From contig JANOPZ010000080.1 in NCBI GenBank assembly GCA_031422195.1, forward strand, positions 1-21,426: DNA of 21,426 nt, written 5' to 3'. Below, one piece after another: positions 1-6,737 of this stretch. A program made the translations under genes and the position numbers. Positions within the stretch are counted from its first letter, which is position 1. Each line of letters starts with the position of its first letter. Under the pieces are notes generated by a model. It made no database searches and was not told the DNA's origin. It saw only the letters and a list, made by a program, of their open reading frames with translations. Source of the DNA: JALOTE01 sp031422195 (GTDB lineage Bacteria > Pseudomonadota > Alphaproteobacteria > Rhizobiales > Rhizobiaceae).

Positions 1-1
1 T

Positions 2-412
2 GGCGGCGGCAATGGCGGGCATAATGGCCTGAAATCCATCGACGCTCATATGGGCAAAGATTATAAGCGCCTCCGAATTGGCATTGGCCACCCCGGCCAC
101 AAAGACCGCGTCAACGCATATGTTCTGGGCGACTTCTCCAAGGCTGACCAGATTTGGCTCGAACCCTTGCTCGAAGCTATTGCCAAAGCCGCACCGGATA
201 TTGCCATAGGTGACGGCGCGACATTTATGAACAAAATCACACTGGCTACGCGTGACGAAGTTGAAGAGCCAGTGCTTGCGCAAGCCAAGGGTGCTGACGT
301 AAAGCCTAAAGCGCAAAGCCACATCCGGCAGGCCCGCCCTGCCCCATCCATCAAATTACCCGAGGCCGGCCCCATGGCCGCGATGTTGAAGAAATTACTT
401 GGCAAGGACTGA
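2..412 (+). CDS. pth: Peptidyl-tRNA hydrolase, C-terminal part (5' end outside window)
   Basis: Pth releases the peptide from peptidyl-tRNA that drops off stalled ribosomes, recycling the tRNA in the cytoplasm. The reading frame is open from base 2, so the gene begins before the window; an internal ATG at 50 is not the start. The visible part opens with the family hallmark GGGNGGHNGLKSI and continues with RLRIGIGHPG and VNAYVLGDF, which match the conserved core of bacterial Pth. The catalytic His and Asp of the N-terminal half are outside the window. The C-terminus carries a poorly conserved extension of roughly 40 residues, common in alphaproteobacteria. ychF lies about 900 bases downstream on the same strand, a frequent partner of pth, but here two small secreted-protein genes separate them. 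Identification is confident; only the missing N-terminus limits it. Confidence 0.95.
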   Translation, partial: GGGNGGHNGLKSIDAHMGKDYKRLRIGIGHPGHKDRVNAYVLGDFSKADQIWLEPLLEAIAKAAPDIAIGDGATFMNKITLATRDEVEEPVLAQAKGADVKPKAQSHIRQARPAPSIKLPEAGPMAAMLKKLLGKD

Positions 413-494
413 GCAATTCTCAGAGGGTTGCACTAGAAGCAATACAGAGCTAGCCTGCCTCTGGGTCAATTGCGGCCTTGGTTCGGAGGCTATC

Positions 495-794
495 ATGCGC
501 TCGGCAACTGCCTTAATCGCCTCCATGTTTTTGAGTGCCACTTGGGTTTTATCTGGTCCGGCAATTTCTGCTGAAAAATCCACAGCAAAATCCAATGAAA
601 TGCTGATCAAGCGGCCTAAAGCAAGTGGCACGACCGTGATGGGCGATGCACCGGTGGCACTGACCAGCGAAGAGTGCACCCAGCTGGGTGGCAGTGTTGG
701 GGGCTTTCCGGATATCTGCTTGAGTGGCAAAGGCTGTGTCCGCCGTGGTGAAGATGGCAAGCAACACACCGTTTGTATTTCAAAAATAAAATAA
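495..794 (+). CDS. Small secreted four-cysteine protein, copy A
   Basis: Function not recognised. The 99-residue product starts with a clear Sec signal peptide (residues 1 to about 27, hydrophobic core ending at PAISA), so the mature protein should be periplasmic or secreted. The ATG at 495 is chosen because GGAGG lies 4 bases upstream and because it puts the signal peptide at the N-terminus; the frame stays open further upstream into the end of pth, but that extension makes no sense. The mature part has four cysteines spaced C-x13-C-x5-C-x12-C, with an EC...GG motif at the first, suggesting two disulfides. The next gene downstream is a paralogue with the same cysteine layout and a similar K-x-P-K...SG approach segment. 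No known domain name is offered. Confidence 0.8.
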   Translation: MRSATALIASMFLSATWVLSGPAISAEKSTAKSNEMLIKRPKASGTTVMGDAPVALTSEECTQLGGSVGGFPDICLSGKGCVRRGEDGKQHTVCISKIK

Positions 795-861
795 CGAACC
801 GCTCGCCTTAATGTTTCATAAATCCGCCGCCACCAAAGCAATGGATGTTCGGGAGACCAAA

Positions 862-1167
862 ATGAAATTATCATTTATTGCCGGAGTTACCGTTACACTC
901 TTTATGTTTGTAATTTCACAGGGGCAAGCGGCTGATAAAACGGTCAAAGGTTCACAAACCACAACGCAAGATCTTAAAAAACCCAAACGCCCTTCCGGCG
1001 CTGATATTTTGTCGCCGAATGGAGGCGTTATTACCCTTACTGCCGCTGAATGCACCGGTATAGGCGGTAAGATCGCTGCAAATGTTGGCTGCATGCCACA
1101 AAAGGCCTGCTTTACTGTTGATACAATAGGCGTCGTTCGCAAGGTTTGCATAACGGGCTCAAACTGA
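862..1167 (+). CDS. Small secreted four-cysteine protein, copy B
   Basis: Function not recognised. The 101-residue product has a signal peptide (residues 1 to about 23, ending QGQAA) and a mature part that parallels the preceding gene: a basic KKPKRPSG segment, ITLT, then ECTGIGG and cysteines spaced C-x12-C-x5-C-x12-C. The ATG at 862 is chosen because it begins the signal peptide and follows a GGGAG element; an in-frame ATG at 841 and the open frame back to 811 would only add a polar leader. Even cysteine number and export suggest a disulfide-stabilised periplasmic or extracellular fold. It probably shares a transcript with copy A, 67 bases upstream. The pair looks like a tandem duplication that has diverged widely outside the cysteine framework. 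Confidence 0.8.
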   Translation: MKLSFIAGVTVTLFMFVISQGQAADKTVKGSQTTTQDLKKPKRPSGADILSPNGGVITLTAAECTGIGGKIAANVGCMPQKACFTVDTIGVVRKVCITGSN

Positions 1168-1172
1168 AGTCT

Positions 1173-1192
1173 GTCGGCGAAAAACGCCCGAC
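1173..1192 (+). terminator. Stem-loop after the four-cysteine gene pair
   Basis: GTCGG pairs with CCGAC and an inner CG/CG pair encloses an A-rich loop, with one bulged C. It lies 6 bases after the stop of copy B. There is no proper T run after the stem, only AATTTG, so it is a weak terminator candidate or simply an mRNA 3' hairpin. Confidence 0.3.
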
Positions 1193-1326
1193 CAATTTGC
1201 AATACCGATTGCCAGCCGGATGTTTTGCCAGCCGAAGCGCTTTGCCTGCATTTCCTGCAAGACACACAAACCTCACTCCGTTATAGGCACAACCAATGTG
1301 CCATTTAAGACCACGGAATTGAGACC

Positions 1327-2430
1327 ATGACTGTAAAATGCGGAATTGTGGGCTTGCCCAATGTTGGCAAATCAACCCTTTTCAATGCCCTAACCCGCAC
1401 TGCTGCTGCGCAGGCGGCCAATTATCCGTTCTGCACGATTGAACCCAACACCGGCGATGTCGCGGTGCCCGATGCGCGGCTGCACGTCATCGCAAAAATC
1501 GGCAAAAGCGCAAACATTGTCCCCACCCGCATTTCATTTGTGGATATTGCAGGCCTCGTGCGCGGTGCTTCCAAAGGTGAGGGCCTTGGCAACCAGTTTC
1601 TTGCCAATATCCGTGAGGTGGATGCCATCATCCACGTACTGCGTTGCTTTGAAGATGACGACATCACCCATGTTGAGGGCCGCATCGACCCCGTCGCCGA
1701 TGCTGATACTGTGGAAACTGAATTGATGCTGGCTGACTTGGAATCCATCGAGCGCCGTATCGTGCAAATCCGCAAACGCGCAGGCATGAAAGAGGCCGAA
1801 GCCACTAAAGTGCTGCCAGTCATGGAAGATGTTTTGAAGCTGTTGACCGATGGCAAGCCCGCGCGGCTGCTTTTGAAAACGCTGGATGATGAAGGCTTAG
1901 GCATATTGACCGGCCTTAACCTACTCACCTCGCACCCTGTGCTTTACGTCTGCAACGTCATCGAAGCCGAAGCTGCAACCGGCAATGCGCACACCGCTGC
2001 CGTCGCTAAAATGGCCGCCGCACAAGGCGCGGGCATGGTGGTGATCTCGGCCAATATTGAAGCCGAAGTTGCGCAAATGGACGATGCCGACGCCATGGAG
2101 TTTTTGAAAGATTTGGGCCTTTCCGAACCCGGCCTCGATAAACTCATCCACGAGGGTTACAAACTCTTGGGCCTCATCACCTATTTCACTGTTGGCCCCA
2201 AAGAAACCCGCGCATGGACAGTGCACAAAGGCGCAAAAGCGCCTGAGGCCGCTGGTGTTATTCACTCAGATTTCGAGCACAAATTTATTCGCGCGCAAAC
2301 GATCGCTTACGATGATTTCGTCGCGCTCGGCGGCGAAGTGGCCGCCAAAGAAGCCGGTAAAGCCCGCGATGAGGGTAAGGAATATGTCGTGAAAGACGGC
2401 GACGTGATGCTGTTTAAGACAGGGGCGTAA
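1327..2430 (+). CDS. ychF: Redox-regulated ATPase/GTPase YchF (Obg family, OLA1-like)
   Basis: YchF is a universal ribosome-associated P-loop NTPase that prefers ATP and is linked to translation fidelity and stress responses. The 367-residue product has the expected family length. Visible motifs are G1 GLPNVGKST (residues 9-17), G3 DIAGL at about 73-77 followed by the long VRGASKGEGLGNQFL loop, and NVIE (about 210-213) in the G4 position, where classical GTPases have NKxD; this substitution is the family signature for ATP preference. The C-terminal TGS domain spans about 282-365 and ends in the typical KDGDVMLFK. The start ATG begins directly with the conserved strand before G1. It follows pth and the two small secreted-protein genes on the same strand, with 159 bases of upstream space for its own promoter. 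Confidence 0.97.
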   Translation: MTVKCGIVGLPNVGKSTLFNALTRTAAAQAANYPFCTIEPNTGDVAVPDARLHVIAKIGKSANIVPTRISFVDIAGLVRGASKGEGLGNQFLANIREVDAIIHVLRCFEDDDITHVEGRIDPVADADTVETELMLADLESIERRIVQIRKRAGMKEAEATKVLPVMEDVLKLLTDGKPARLLLKTLDDEGLGILTGLNLLTSHPVLYVCNVIEAEAATGNAHTAAVAKMAAAQGAGMVVISANIEAEVAQMDDADAMEFLKDLGLSEPGLDKLIHEGYKLLGLITYFTVGPKETRAWTVHKGAKAPEAAGVIHSDFEHKFIRAQTIAYDDFVALGGEVAAKEAGKARDEGKEYVVKDGDVMLFKTGA

Positions 2431-2627
2431 GCTGCACACAAGCCTGCAACCTCAATGTTCGTAGCCTAATTGTGCCTTTTTACAAAGAGCGCAGCCCTGC
2501 GTTTTGCGCAAGCGAGCTTTCCTTTACGGGGCCTTAACCAAAATCATTAATTATGGCATTACGAATCAATGCCGTCGTGCAACATTTCTGGCACGTGAGC
2601 GGTAATAATTTTAGATCGAGAGCACTC

Positions 2628-2849
2628 ATGCCCGCAAAACAATCCATCACCGAACAACTCATCGCCGAAATCGCCCATAAACTCTGGGTAGACGCTGGCC
2701 ACCCGGATGGCCAAGCTGAAGACCATTGGTTCAAAGCCTTGGAAATCGCCCATGCTAAAAAAGTAATTGCTGCCAAAAAGACAGCTGCCAAGGTTGCCGC
2801 TGACAGCAAGCCAGTTGTCAAAAAAGTGAGCGTTAAAAAAGCCGCTTGA
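2628..2849 (+). CDS. DUF2934 family small protein with lysine/alanine-rich tail
   Basis: The 73-residue product has the DUF2934 pattern in its first half: an IAEIAHKLWVDAGHPDG segment followed by AEDHWFKALEIA. Members of this family are short proteins of unknown function common in rhizobia and other proteobacteria. The second half (about residue 44 onward) is a lysine/alanine/valine-rich tail with repeated AKK and KK pairs, resembling the basic tails of bacterial histone H1-like proteins, so nucleic-acid binding is a possible but unproven role. The ATG at 2628 is chosen because it begins the recognisable domain with a GAGAG element just upstream; the frame is open back to 2553 but that extension is not family-like. 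The gene is monocistronic, ending before a tandem repeat and a strong hairpin. Confidence 0.8.
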   Translation: MPAKQSITEQLIAEIAHKLWVDAGHPDGQAEDHWFKALEIAHAKKVIAAKKTAAKVAADSKPVVKKVSVKKAA

Positions 2850-2853
2850 ACCC

Positions 2854-2885
2854 GATTGTCCGATAGTCCGATAGTCCGATAGTCC
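2854..2885. repeat. Four tandem copies of an 8-base unit (GATAGTCC)
   Basis: Three perfect head-to-tail copies of GATAGTCC are preceded by one degenerate copy (GATTGTCC), together 32 bases. The array starts 4 bases after the DUF2934 stop codon and ends 11 bases before the terminator stem. It is noncoding and probably a slippage product, though it sits in the mRNA 3' end. Confidence 0.9.
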
Positions 2886-2896
2886 AATTTTGTGTG

Positions 2897-2923
2897 AAAG
2901 GCGCGGGCATGTCCCGCGCCTTT
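2897..2923. terminator. Strong bidirectional intrinsic terminator
   Basis: AAAGGCGCGGG and CCCGCGCCTTT form a perfect 11-bp stem around a 5-base loop. The stem ends in T's on the plus strand and, by symmetry, on the minus strand. It lies between the DUF2934 gene (plus) and the DUF2306 gene (minus), whose stop codon is 5 bases away, so it can end both transcripts. Confidence 0.85.
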
Positions 2924-2928
2924 TGCGA

Positions 2929-3591
2929 TTACAGCCGCAATTTGGCTTGGCCAGCCCAATCAAAGCGAACAGCCGGATTTAATATCCGCTGAACCACAAT
3001 CAAATTGATCACCCATGCGCCGCCGGTTGCCAGCGCAAACACTTTGGGCGACGGCGCGCCATAAGCCAAAAACCACGGGGCCAGCAGCAGTGCCGTGGTG
3101 CTGCCGCCAACGCCGATGGCATAGGCCCGCATCATCCACGCGCGGTGGTTGGCAATATCGCGTTGCAAGGCTGACTTTAAACCAAGTGCCAGAAAGCTCA
3201 GCCAACCAAGCCCAAACAGAATTCTCAAGCCGTAAACTTCATGCGGGTTGCCCGTTGGCGTTTCTGGAAACGTTTCGGTCATCCACAAAGCTGAAAGTGC
3301 AGCGATTGCGCCAGCCAGAACCGCCACGCGCCCAGACCAGCGATGCCATTTGGGAAACCGCGCACGCAAAGGCTGGCTAAACTGGAATGCGCCCAAAATG
3401 AGATAGACGATGCCGCCCCCTCCATGGAGATAGATTTGCAACGGCATCACCAAAAACCGAGCATTGTCTGCGGTCTCAATTGGCCCGCCCGCAATTTCAA
3501 AAACCCGCATCGAACTGGTAACAATGAGAAGAAGGGCGAATGAAAGTAGCGCAGCCGGAACCGGCCACACACGGGGTGTACGTTTCAACAT
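2929..3591 (-). CDS. DUF2306 family integral membrane protein
   Basis: The 220-residue product is a multi-pass membrane protein with about six hydrophobic segments (roughly residues 12-29, 55-70, 88-107, 126-141, 155-172, 184-200). Conserved-looking features match DUF2306: LHGGGGIVYLILGAFQF in the second segment, then LRARFPKWHRWSGRV, and HRAWMMRAYA before the fifth segment. The histidines at the membrane edge are typical of the family, whose biochemical role is not established. The start ATG has AAGGA 9 bases upstream. It is the last gene of a four-gene minus-strand unit, 28 bases after the XRE regulator, so it is probably cotranscribed with it. It ends against the shared bidirectional terminator. 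Confidence 0.8.
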   Translation of the reverse strand: MLKRTPRVWPVPAALLSFALLLIVTSSMRVFEIAGGPIETADNARFLVMPLQIYLHGGGGIVYLILGAFQFSQPLRARFPKWHRWSGRVAVLAGAIAALSALWMTETFPETPTGNPHEVYGLRILFGLGWLSFLALGLKSALQRDIANHRAWMMRAYAIGVGGSTTALLLAPWFLAYGAPSPKVFALATGGAWVINLIVVQRILNPAVRFDWAGQAKLRL

Positions 3592-3619
3592 AATAGTGTC
3601 CTTAAAATTGAGCGATTAG

Positions 3620-3844
3620 CTATTTCTTGTCGTCAGGTTCCCAGACGAAAACCTCATGCAGTGGCTTCCAAAACACGTGCGCAATCTGGAAGGCAAGTTC
3701 GAGCGTCGGCGAATATTTGGCGGCTTCTATGGCTACAATGGTCTGGCGCGTGACACCCACTTTTTCAGCCAGTTCTTTTTGTGTCATTTCGTTGGCATCA
3801 AAACGCAACCGCCGAATATTATTGGAAAGCGTGCCCTTGCCCAT
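3620..3844 (-). CDS. Small XRE-family transcriptional regulator
   Basis: The 74-residue product is almost entirely a lambda-repressor-like helix-turn-helix: IRRLRFDANEMTQKELAEK, then VGVTRQTIVAIEAAKYSPT and LELAFQIAHVF, with a short acidic C-terminus. Such single-domain regulators are usually cotranscribed with a small membrane protein and repress their own operon; that is what the context shows here. The ATG at 3844 is chosen because it begins the domain and follows the stop codon of the 51-residue gene by one base (TGA-C-ATG), implying translational coupling. The frame is open further upstream to 3940, but that stretch is the coding region of the upstream gene in another frame. A likely operator would lie in 4454-4620 before the first gene of the unit; I could not identify a convincing one. 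Confidence 0.88.
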   Translation of the reverse strand: MGKGTLSNNIRRLRFDANEMTQKELAEKVGVTRQTIVAIEAAKYSPTLELAFQIAHVFWKPLHEVFVWEPDDKK

Positions 3845-3845
3845 G

Positions 3846-4001
3846 TCACCCGCCCTGCAAAGAACGGTAAAACTTGTAAAAATTGACCGTGACGTCGGCG
3901 ACCGACAGGCCTGCCAGCATGATGTTGACGACCCATGCAAAGCGCCAACCCTGCCACAAGGCCAACATATGGCGGAAATTCATGGAAAGCGTTTTGTTCA
4001 T
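3846..4001 (-). CDS. 51-residue membrane protein, truncated paralogue of the upstream gene
   Basis: This short gene starts at the ATG at 4001, two bases after the stop of the upstream membrane-protein gene, and stops one base before the XRE start. Its product begins MNKTLSMNFRHMLALWQGW and ends VNFYKFYRSLQGG. Over 39 aligned residues it matches the C-terminus of the upstream 149-residue protein at 23 positions by my hand count, including LALWQG, MLAG, ADVTVN and a closing GG. It has one long hydrophobic helix and the same polar C-terminal end, but lacks the first about 110 residues, including the DERDRQIEARA segment. Conservation of reading frame, start, stop and coupling makes a functional small membrane protein more likely than debris, but a decayed duplication is possible. 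Confidence 0.72.
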   Translation of the reverse strand: MNKTLSMNFRHMLALWQGWRFAWVVNIMLAGLSVADVTVNFYKFYRSLQGG

Positions 4002-4003
4002 GG

Positions 4004-4453
4004 TCAGCCACCCCGCCAGTAGCGGAAAGACTTGTATAAGTTTACAGTCACATCAGCGAGTACCATACCAGCCAGCATTAAATTAATTGCCCAAAGCGCA
4101 CCCAAGCCTTGCCATAATGCTAAAACCATTCCTAAAAACCCGAAGCCTGTTGCCGTAAAACCATGCTTCATTGCACGCGCTTCAATCTGCCTGTCGCGCT
4201 CGTCTTCATCAAAACCGTTTCTGCTTTCTTGCCCTGACGCAATTGCAGTAATGACAAATGCAGATTGCAGCACAATGCCGATGACTATAGTCGCCAGGAT
4301 CAGCAACAAAATTTCCCATCCGAGCAGTTTGAGACCTTCAGGCCCTTCAAATGCTCCCGAGCTGGTAAGCTCCCTATGGCGGATCAAATACCAGCCATAA
4401 ATAGTAAGAGCGCGGACTGTTTGGGCAAGCCAGCTGCGTTCAAGCCAAGACAT
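4004..4453 (-). CDS. Four-helix membrane protein paired with XRE regulator (DUF2178-like)
   Basis: Function not established. The 149-residue product has probable membrane segments at about 14-24 (weak), 43-73, 99-115 and 117-135. Between the second and third lies DEDERDRQIEARAMKHGF, an acidic/basic cytoplasmic motif like the DERD-x-xI motif of small membrane proteins of the DUF2178 type that are often encoded beside tiny XRE regulators. The start ATG has AAGGA 6 bases upstream, and it is the first gene of a unit with the 51-residue paralogue, the XRE protein and DUF2306. Its stop overlaps the Shine-Dalgarno region of the next gene. Membrane topology and the pairing are seen directly; the family assignment is tentative. 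Confidence 0.72.
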   Translation of the reverse strand: MSWLERSWLAQTVRALTIYGWYLIRHRELTSSGAFEGPEGLKLLGWEILLLILATIVIGIVLQSAFVITAIASGQESRNGFDEDERDRQIEARAMKHGFTATGFGFLGMVLALWQGLGALWAINLMLAGMVLADVTVNLYKSFRYWRGG

Positions 4454-4485
4454 AAAAAATCCTTAGGTAATGCATGATCTACGTC

Positions 4486-4514
4486 TGTGTATTAAATATT
4501 AGACCTAGTGTCAA
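4486..4514 (-). promoter_or_regulatory. Candidate promoter of the membrane/XRE unit
   Basis: On the minus strand a perfect TTGACA (4514-4509) is followed, after a 17-base spacer, by TACACA (4491-4486), 32 bases before the start codon of the first gene. The -35 is consensus; the -10 is poor but acceptable for alphaproteobacteria. Confidence 0.4.
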
Positions 4515-4620
4515 ATAAAACATACACTGAGTATGAAATTTTTATCATGCGCTTCAGCTACCTATGTCAGCGCGCGCAATTTTTGCTGACTTACGGCCCC
4601 ATCCGGTGCAAACCCCGTCC

Positions 4621-5199
4621 ATGAACACACAGACTCATATCATTATGGGTGCGGCATTGTTTGGCCGCCCGGCCCCTAAGTTCGCAATTGCGGGCGCACT
4701 TGGCGGCATAATTCCTGATCTTCCGATGTATGTGATTATCATCAGCCTCCAGGCGTCAGGCTATCCGCTGTCTGAGATTTTCGGCAAAATTTATTGGGAA
4801 CACTGGTGGCAGGTTTCAAATGCCATCGGCCACTCATTTATTTTATGGGGCATAGTGTTAGCCGTGAGCCTGATTGCCAAAAGCAAAAGCTGGTCTGGCT
4901 TGGGCATTGCATTATCCGGCTCTGCGCTACTCCATTCATTTATTGATTTTTTATGCCATCGCAACGATGCGCATATGCATTTTTGGCCACTTACCGAATG
5001 GCGGTTTCGTTCGCCGGTTTCCTATTGGGATAGTGCATTTTACGGCCATCAGTTTTCACTGTTTGAAGCCACACTCGGGTTAGCTTTTGCGGTGGTTTTA
5101 TGGCGGCGATACCGCCACGCCGCGATACGTGCACTTCTCGCAACCTGTATGGTGGCCTATGTGGCCGTGCCAGCGTTTTTCATTTTCGGGAACGGTTAA
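4621..5199 (+). CDS. YdjM-like integral membrane protein (putative metal-dependent hydrolase family)
   Basis: The 192-residue product has several hydrophobic segments and the scattered His/Asp pattern of the YdjM/DUF457-type family: TH..MG at residues 5-9, GGIIPDLP near 30-40, GHSF near 70, then LLHSFIDFLCHRNDAHMHFWPL around 100-122 and SPVSYWD. These residues would line a membrane-embedded metal site; hydrolase activity is inferred for the family and not demonstrated. The ATG at 4621 begins the conserved segment; an in-frame ATG at 4564 would add 19 residues with no family character. It is a single-gene unit divergent from the membrane/XRE operon, and its stop codon lies two bases from the stop of the convergent EamA gene. 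Confidence 0.65.
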   Translation: MNTQTHIIMGAALFGRPAPKFAIAGALGGIIPDLPMYVIIISLQASGYPLSEIFGKIYWEHWWQVSNAIGHSFILWGIVLAVSLIAKSKSWSGLGIALSGSALLHSFIDFLCHRNDAHMHFWPLTEWRFRSPVSYWDSAFYGHQFSLFEATLGLAFAVVLWRRYRHAAIRALLATCMVAYVAVPAFFIFGNG

Positions 5200-5201
5200 C
5201 T

Positions 5202-6062
5202 TTACGCAAAACGGTTTTTGATGATCCCGCTGGACATCGCGACGCCAAGCAGAATTAATGCGCCGCCGCTGAGCTTCGCCAACGTTAGCGCATCACCCAA
5301 AAACAGCACTGCCGTCACCAAAGTCACCACCGGAATCACCATAATAAACGGGCTGACAGATGACACAGGATTGCGCTTCAAAAGCCCGTACCAAACGATA
5401 TAAGCAAGTGCGAAGCCGATCACAGACAGATAAACAAGTCCCAGCCAATCCAACCAATCAGCGGTGACAAGCGAGTTCCATTGGCCGGTTTCAACCAAAG
5501 CAGTTATTATTGTGAGCTGGATTGCGCCATGCAAAGACGTGCGCTTCAAAAGCAGTGTTGGTTCGGCTTCGCCATATTTGGCAATCATGGCTTGGCCTAA
5601 ACCCCAAGCGGCTGTGCCAGCAAGCATAGTCAAAACCGGCAATAAAGGTGGCGGGTTGTCAGGCAAACCAATAATCACGGCGACACCCGCAAACGCAATA
5701 GCGATGGGCACCAGCTTGCCGGGTTTCACTGCTTCAGTGCCCAGCGCCCAAGCGGCAAAAATCGCCATGGGCACTTGAACCTGAGATAGCAGCCCGCCCG
5801 TTGAAGCCTCCAAGCCAGAGAGACCTTTGAAAATAAGGGCCGATTGCAGCGAGACGGCAAACAGCGCGATCATCGCGCCTTTCAAATGCGGCGTCAGCGG
5901 CTGACGGCGTTCATAAAACAGCATCACAATAGCCGTCACCCACAGTGACACCGCCATCAGAAATACCGGAGGAAATTGCACCATCGAAGCTTTAGCAAAC
6001 GTTAGTCCTGCGCCCCAAACTGCGGTTACGCCGAAAGCCAAACCAATATCGCGCGGAGACAC
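5202..6062 (-). CDS. EamA/DMT-family transporter
   Basis: The 286-residue product has about ten hydrophobic helices in two repeated halves, the layout of drug/metabolite-transporter superfamily exporters. Typical features are AVWGAGLTFAKA in the first helix, GGLLSQVQVPMAIFAAW near the end of the first half, GTAAWGLGQAMIAKYG opening the second half, and SSVSPFIMVIPVVT followed by LGDALTLAKLSGGALILLGV near the C-terminus. The substrate cannot be told from sequence; relatives export amino acids, metabolites or drugs. The start is a GTG at 6062, two bases after the apt stop codon, so it is probably cotranscribed and translationally coupled with apt. There is no known functional link between the two. 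It ends two bases from a convergent gene with no room for its own terminator. Confidence 0.88.
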   Translation of the reverse strand: MSPRDIGLAFGVTAVWGAGLTFAKASMVQFPPVFLMAVSLWVTAIVMLFYERRQPLTPHLKGAMIALFAVSLQSALIFKGLSGLEASTGGLLSQVQVPMAIFAAWALGTEAVKPGKLVPIAIAFAGVAVIIGLPDNPPPLLPVLTMLAGTAAWGLGQAMIAKYGEAEPTLLLKRTSLHGAIQLTIITALVETGQWNSLVTADWLDWLGLVYLSVIGFALAYIVWYGLLKRNPVSSVSPFIMVIPVVTLVTAVLFLGDALTLAKLSGGALILLGVAMSSGIIKNRFA

Positions 6063-6064
6063 AA

Positions 6065-6610
6065 CTAGTGCCCTGCATATTCAATAAGCGTACGTACTGG
6101 CACGCCCAGCGCCTCGATCCGAGCCCGACCGCCCAAATCTGGTAGATCAATGACGAAACATGCGGCGACCACATTTGCGCCCATCTGTTGAAGCAACATT
6201 GTCGCAGCCTCAGCTGTACCACCGGTGGCGATCAAATCATCGACCAAAATAACCTTTTCACCCGGCACGATGGCATCGCGGTGCATTTCCATTTCGTCAA
6301 CACCATATTCAAGACTGTAAGCAATACGCACGGTGTCATGCGGTAGTTTGCCTTTTTTGCGAATAGGGACAAAGCCAGCAGAGAGTTGATGAGCTATAGC
6401 GCCACCCAAAATAAAACCCCGGGCTTCTATTCCGGCGATTTTATCGAGCCGGGTGCCAGCATAGGGATGCACAAGCTCATCAACAGCGCGGCGGAACGCA
6501 CGGGCATCACCAAGCATCGTGGTAATATCACGAAATAATATGCCGGGCTTTGGGTAATCCGCAATCGTGCGGATAGAATTGGCCAACGTTTCTTGAAGTG
6601 TTTCGTTCAT
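6065..6610 (-). CDS. apt: Adenine phosphoribosyltransferase
   Basis: Apt makes AMP from adenine and PRPP in purine salvage. The 181-residue product has the family length. Diagnostic segments are DYPKPGILFRDIT (19-30), GIEARGFILGGAIA (60-73), RKKGKLP (84-90) and the PRPP-binding loop VDDLIATGGTAEA (123-135). The ATG at 6610 is chosen because it gives the standard N-terminus and has GGGAG upstream; the frame is open to 6691, but that extension runs into the petC terminator hairpin. The gene follows petC in the same direction, a common order in rhizobia, but the intervening terminator makes it a separate transcription unit, with a promoter expected in 6611-6690. The EamA transporter is coupled downstream. 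Confidence 0.96.
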   Translation of the reverse strand: MNETLQETLANSIRTIADYPKPGILFRDITTMLGDARAFRRAVDELVHPYAGTRLDKIAGIEARGFILGGAIAHQLSAGFVPIRKKGKLPHDTVRIAYSLEYGVDEMEMHRDAIVPGEKVILVDDLIATGGTAEAATMLLQQMGANVVAACFVIDLPDLGGRARIEALGVPVRTLIEYAGH

Positions 6611-6690
6611 ACCCCTGCTCCCAAAGCAACTAGCACCTCTTGTGGCGAACTGTCGGCCCAGAAGATAGCGCAATACTGATTTAGCCATCA

Positions 6691-6716
6691 AAAAAGGCGA
6701 CCGAAGCCGCCTTTTT
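6691..6716 (-). terminator. Terminator of the cytochrome bc1 operon, UUCG-capped
   Basis: Read on the minus strand, AAAAAGGCG pairs with CGCCTTTTT, with an inner G-U pair and a C-UUCG-G tetraloop, followed by six T's. It lies 21 bases after the petC stop. The U run and wobble pair favour the minus strand, as expected for petABC. Confidence 0.88.
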
Positions 6717-6737
6717 CAGAATTCATATAGGCATGTT

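Noticed and set aside
399..494. N-terminal extension of the first four-cysteine gene overlapping pth
   Set aside because: The signal peptide and GGAGG point to the ATG at 495; the extension overlaps the pth end and has no protein-like character.
2487..2505. Hairpin CGCA..TGCG followed by TTTT after ychF
   Set aside because: The stem is four pairs with a tiny loop; too weak to call a ychF terminator.
3784..4011. Longer minus-strand frame overlapping the 51-residue gene and the XRE gene
   Set aside because: It is in a different frame from both real genes and its translation has no membrane or HTH character; the homologous 51-residue frame explains the region.
4487..4527. Inverted GTGTAT / ATACAC pair upstream of the membrane/XRE unit
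   Set aside because: The half-sites are 29 bases apart and A/T-rich; could be XRE operators but the match is what chance gives in such sequence.
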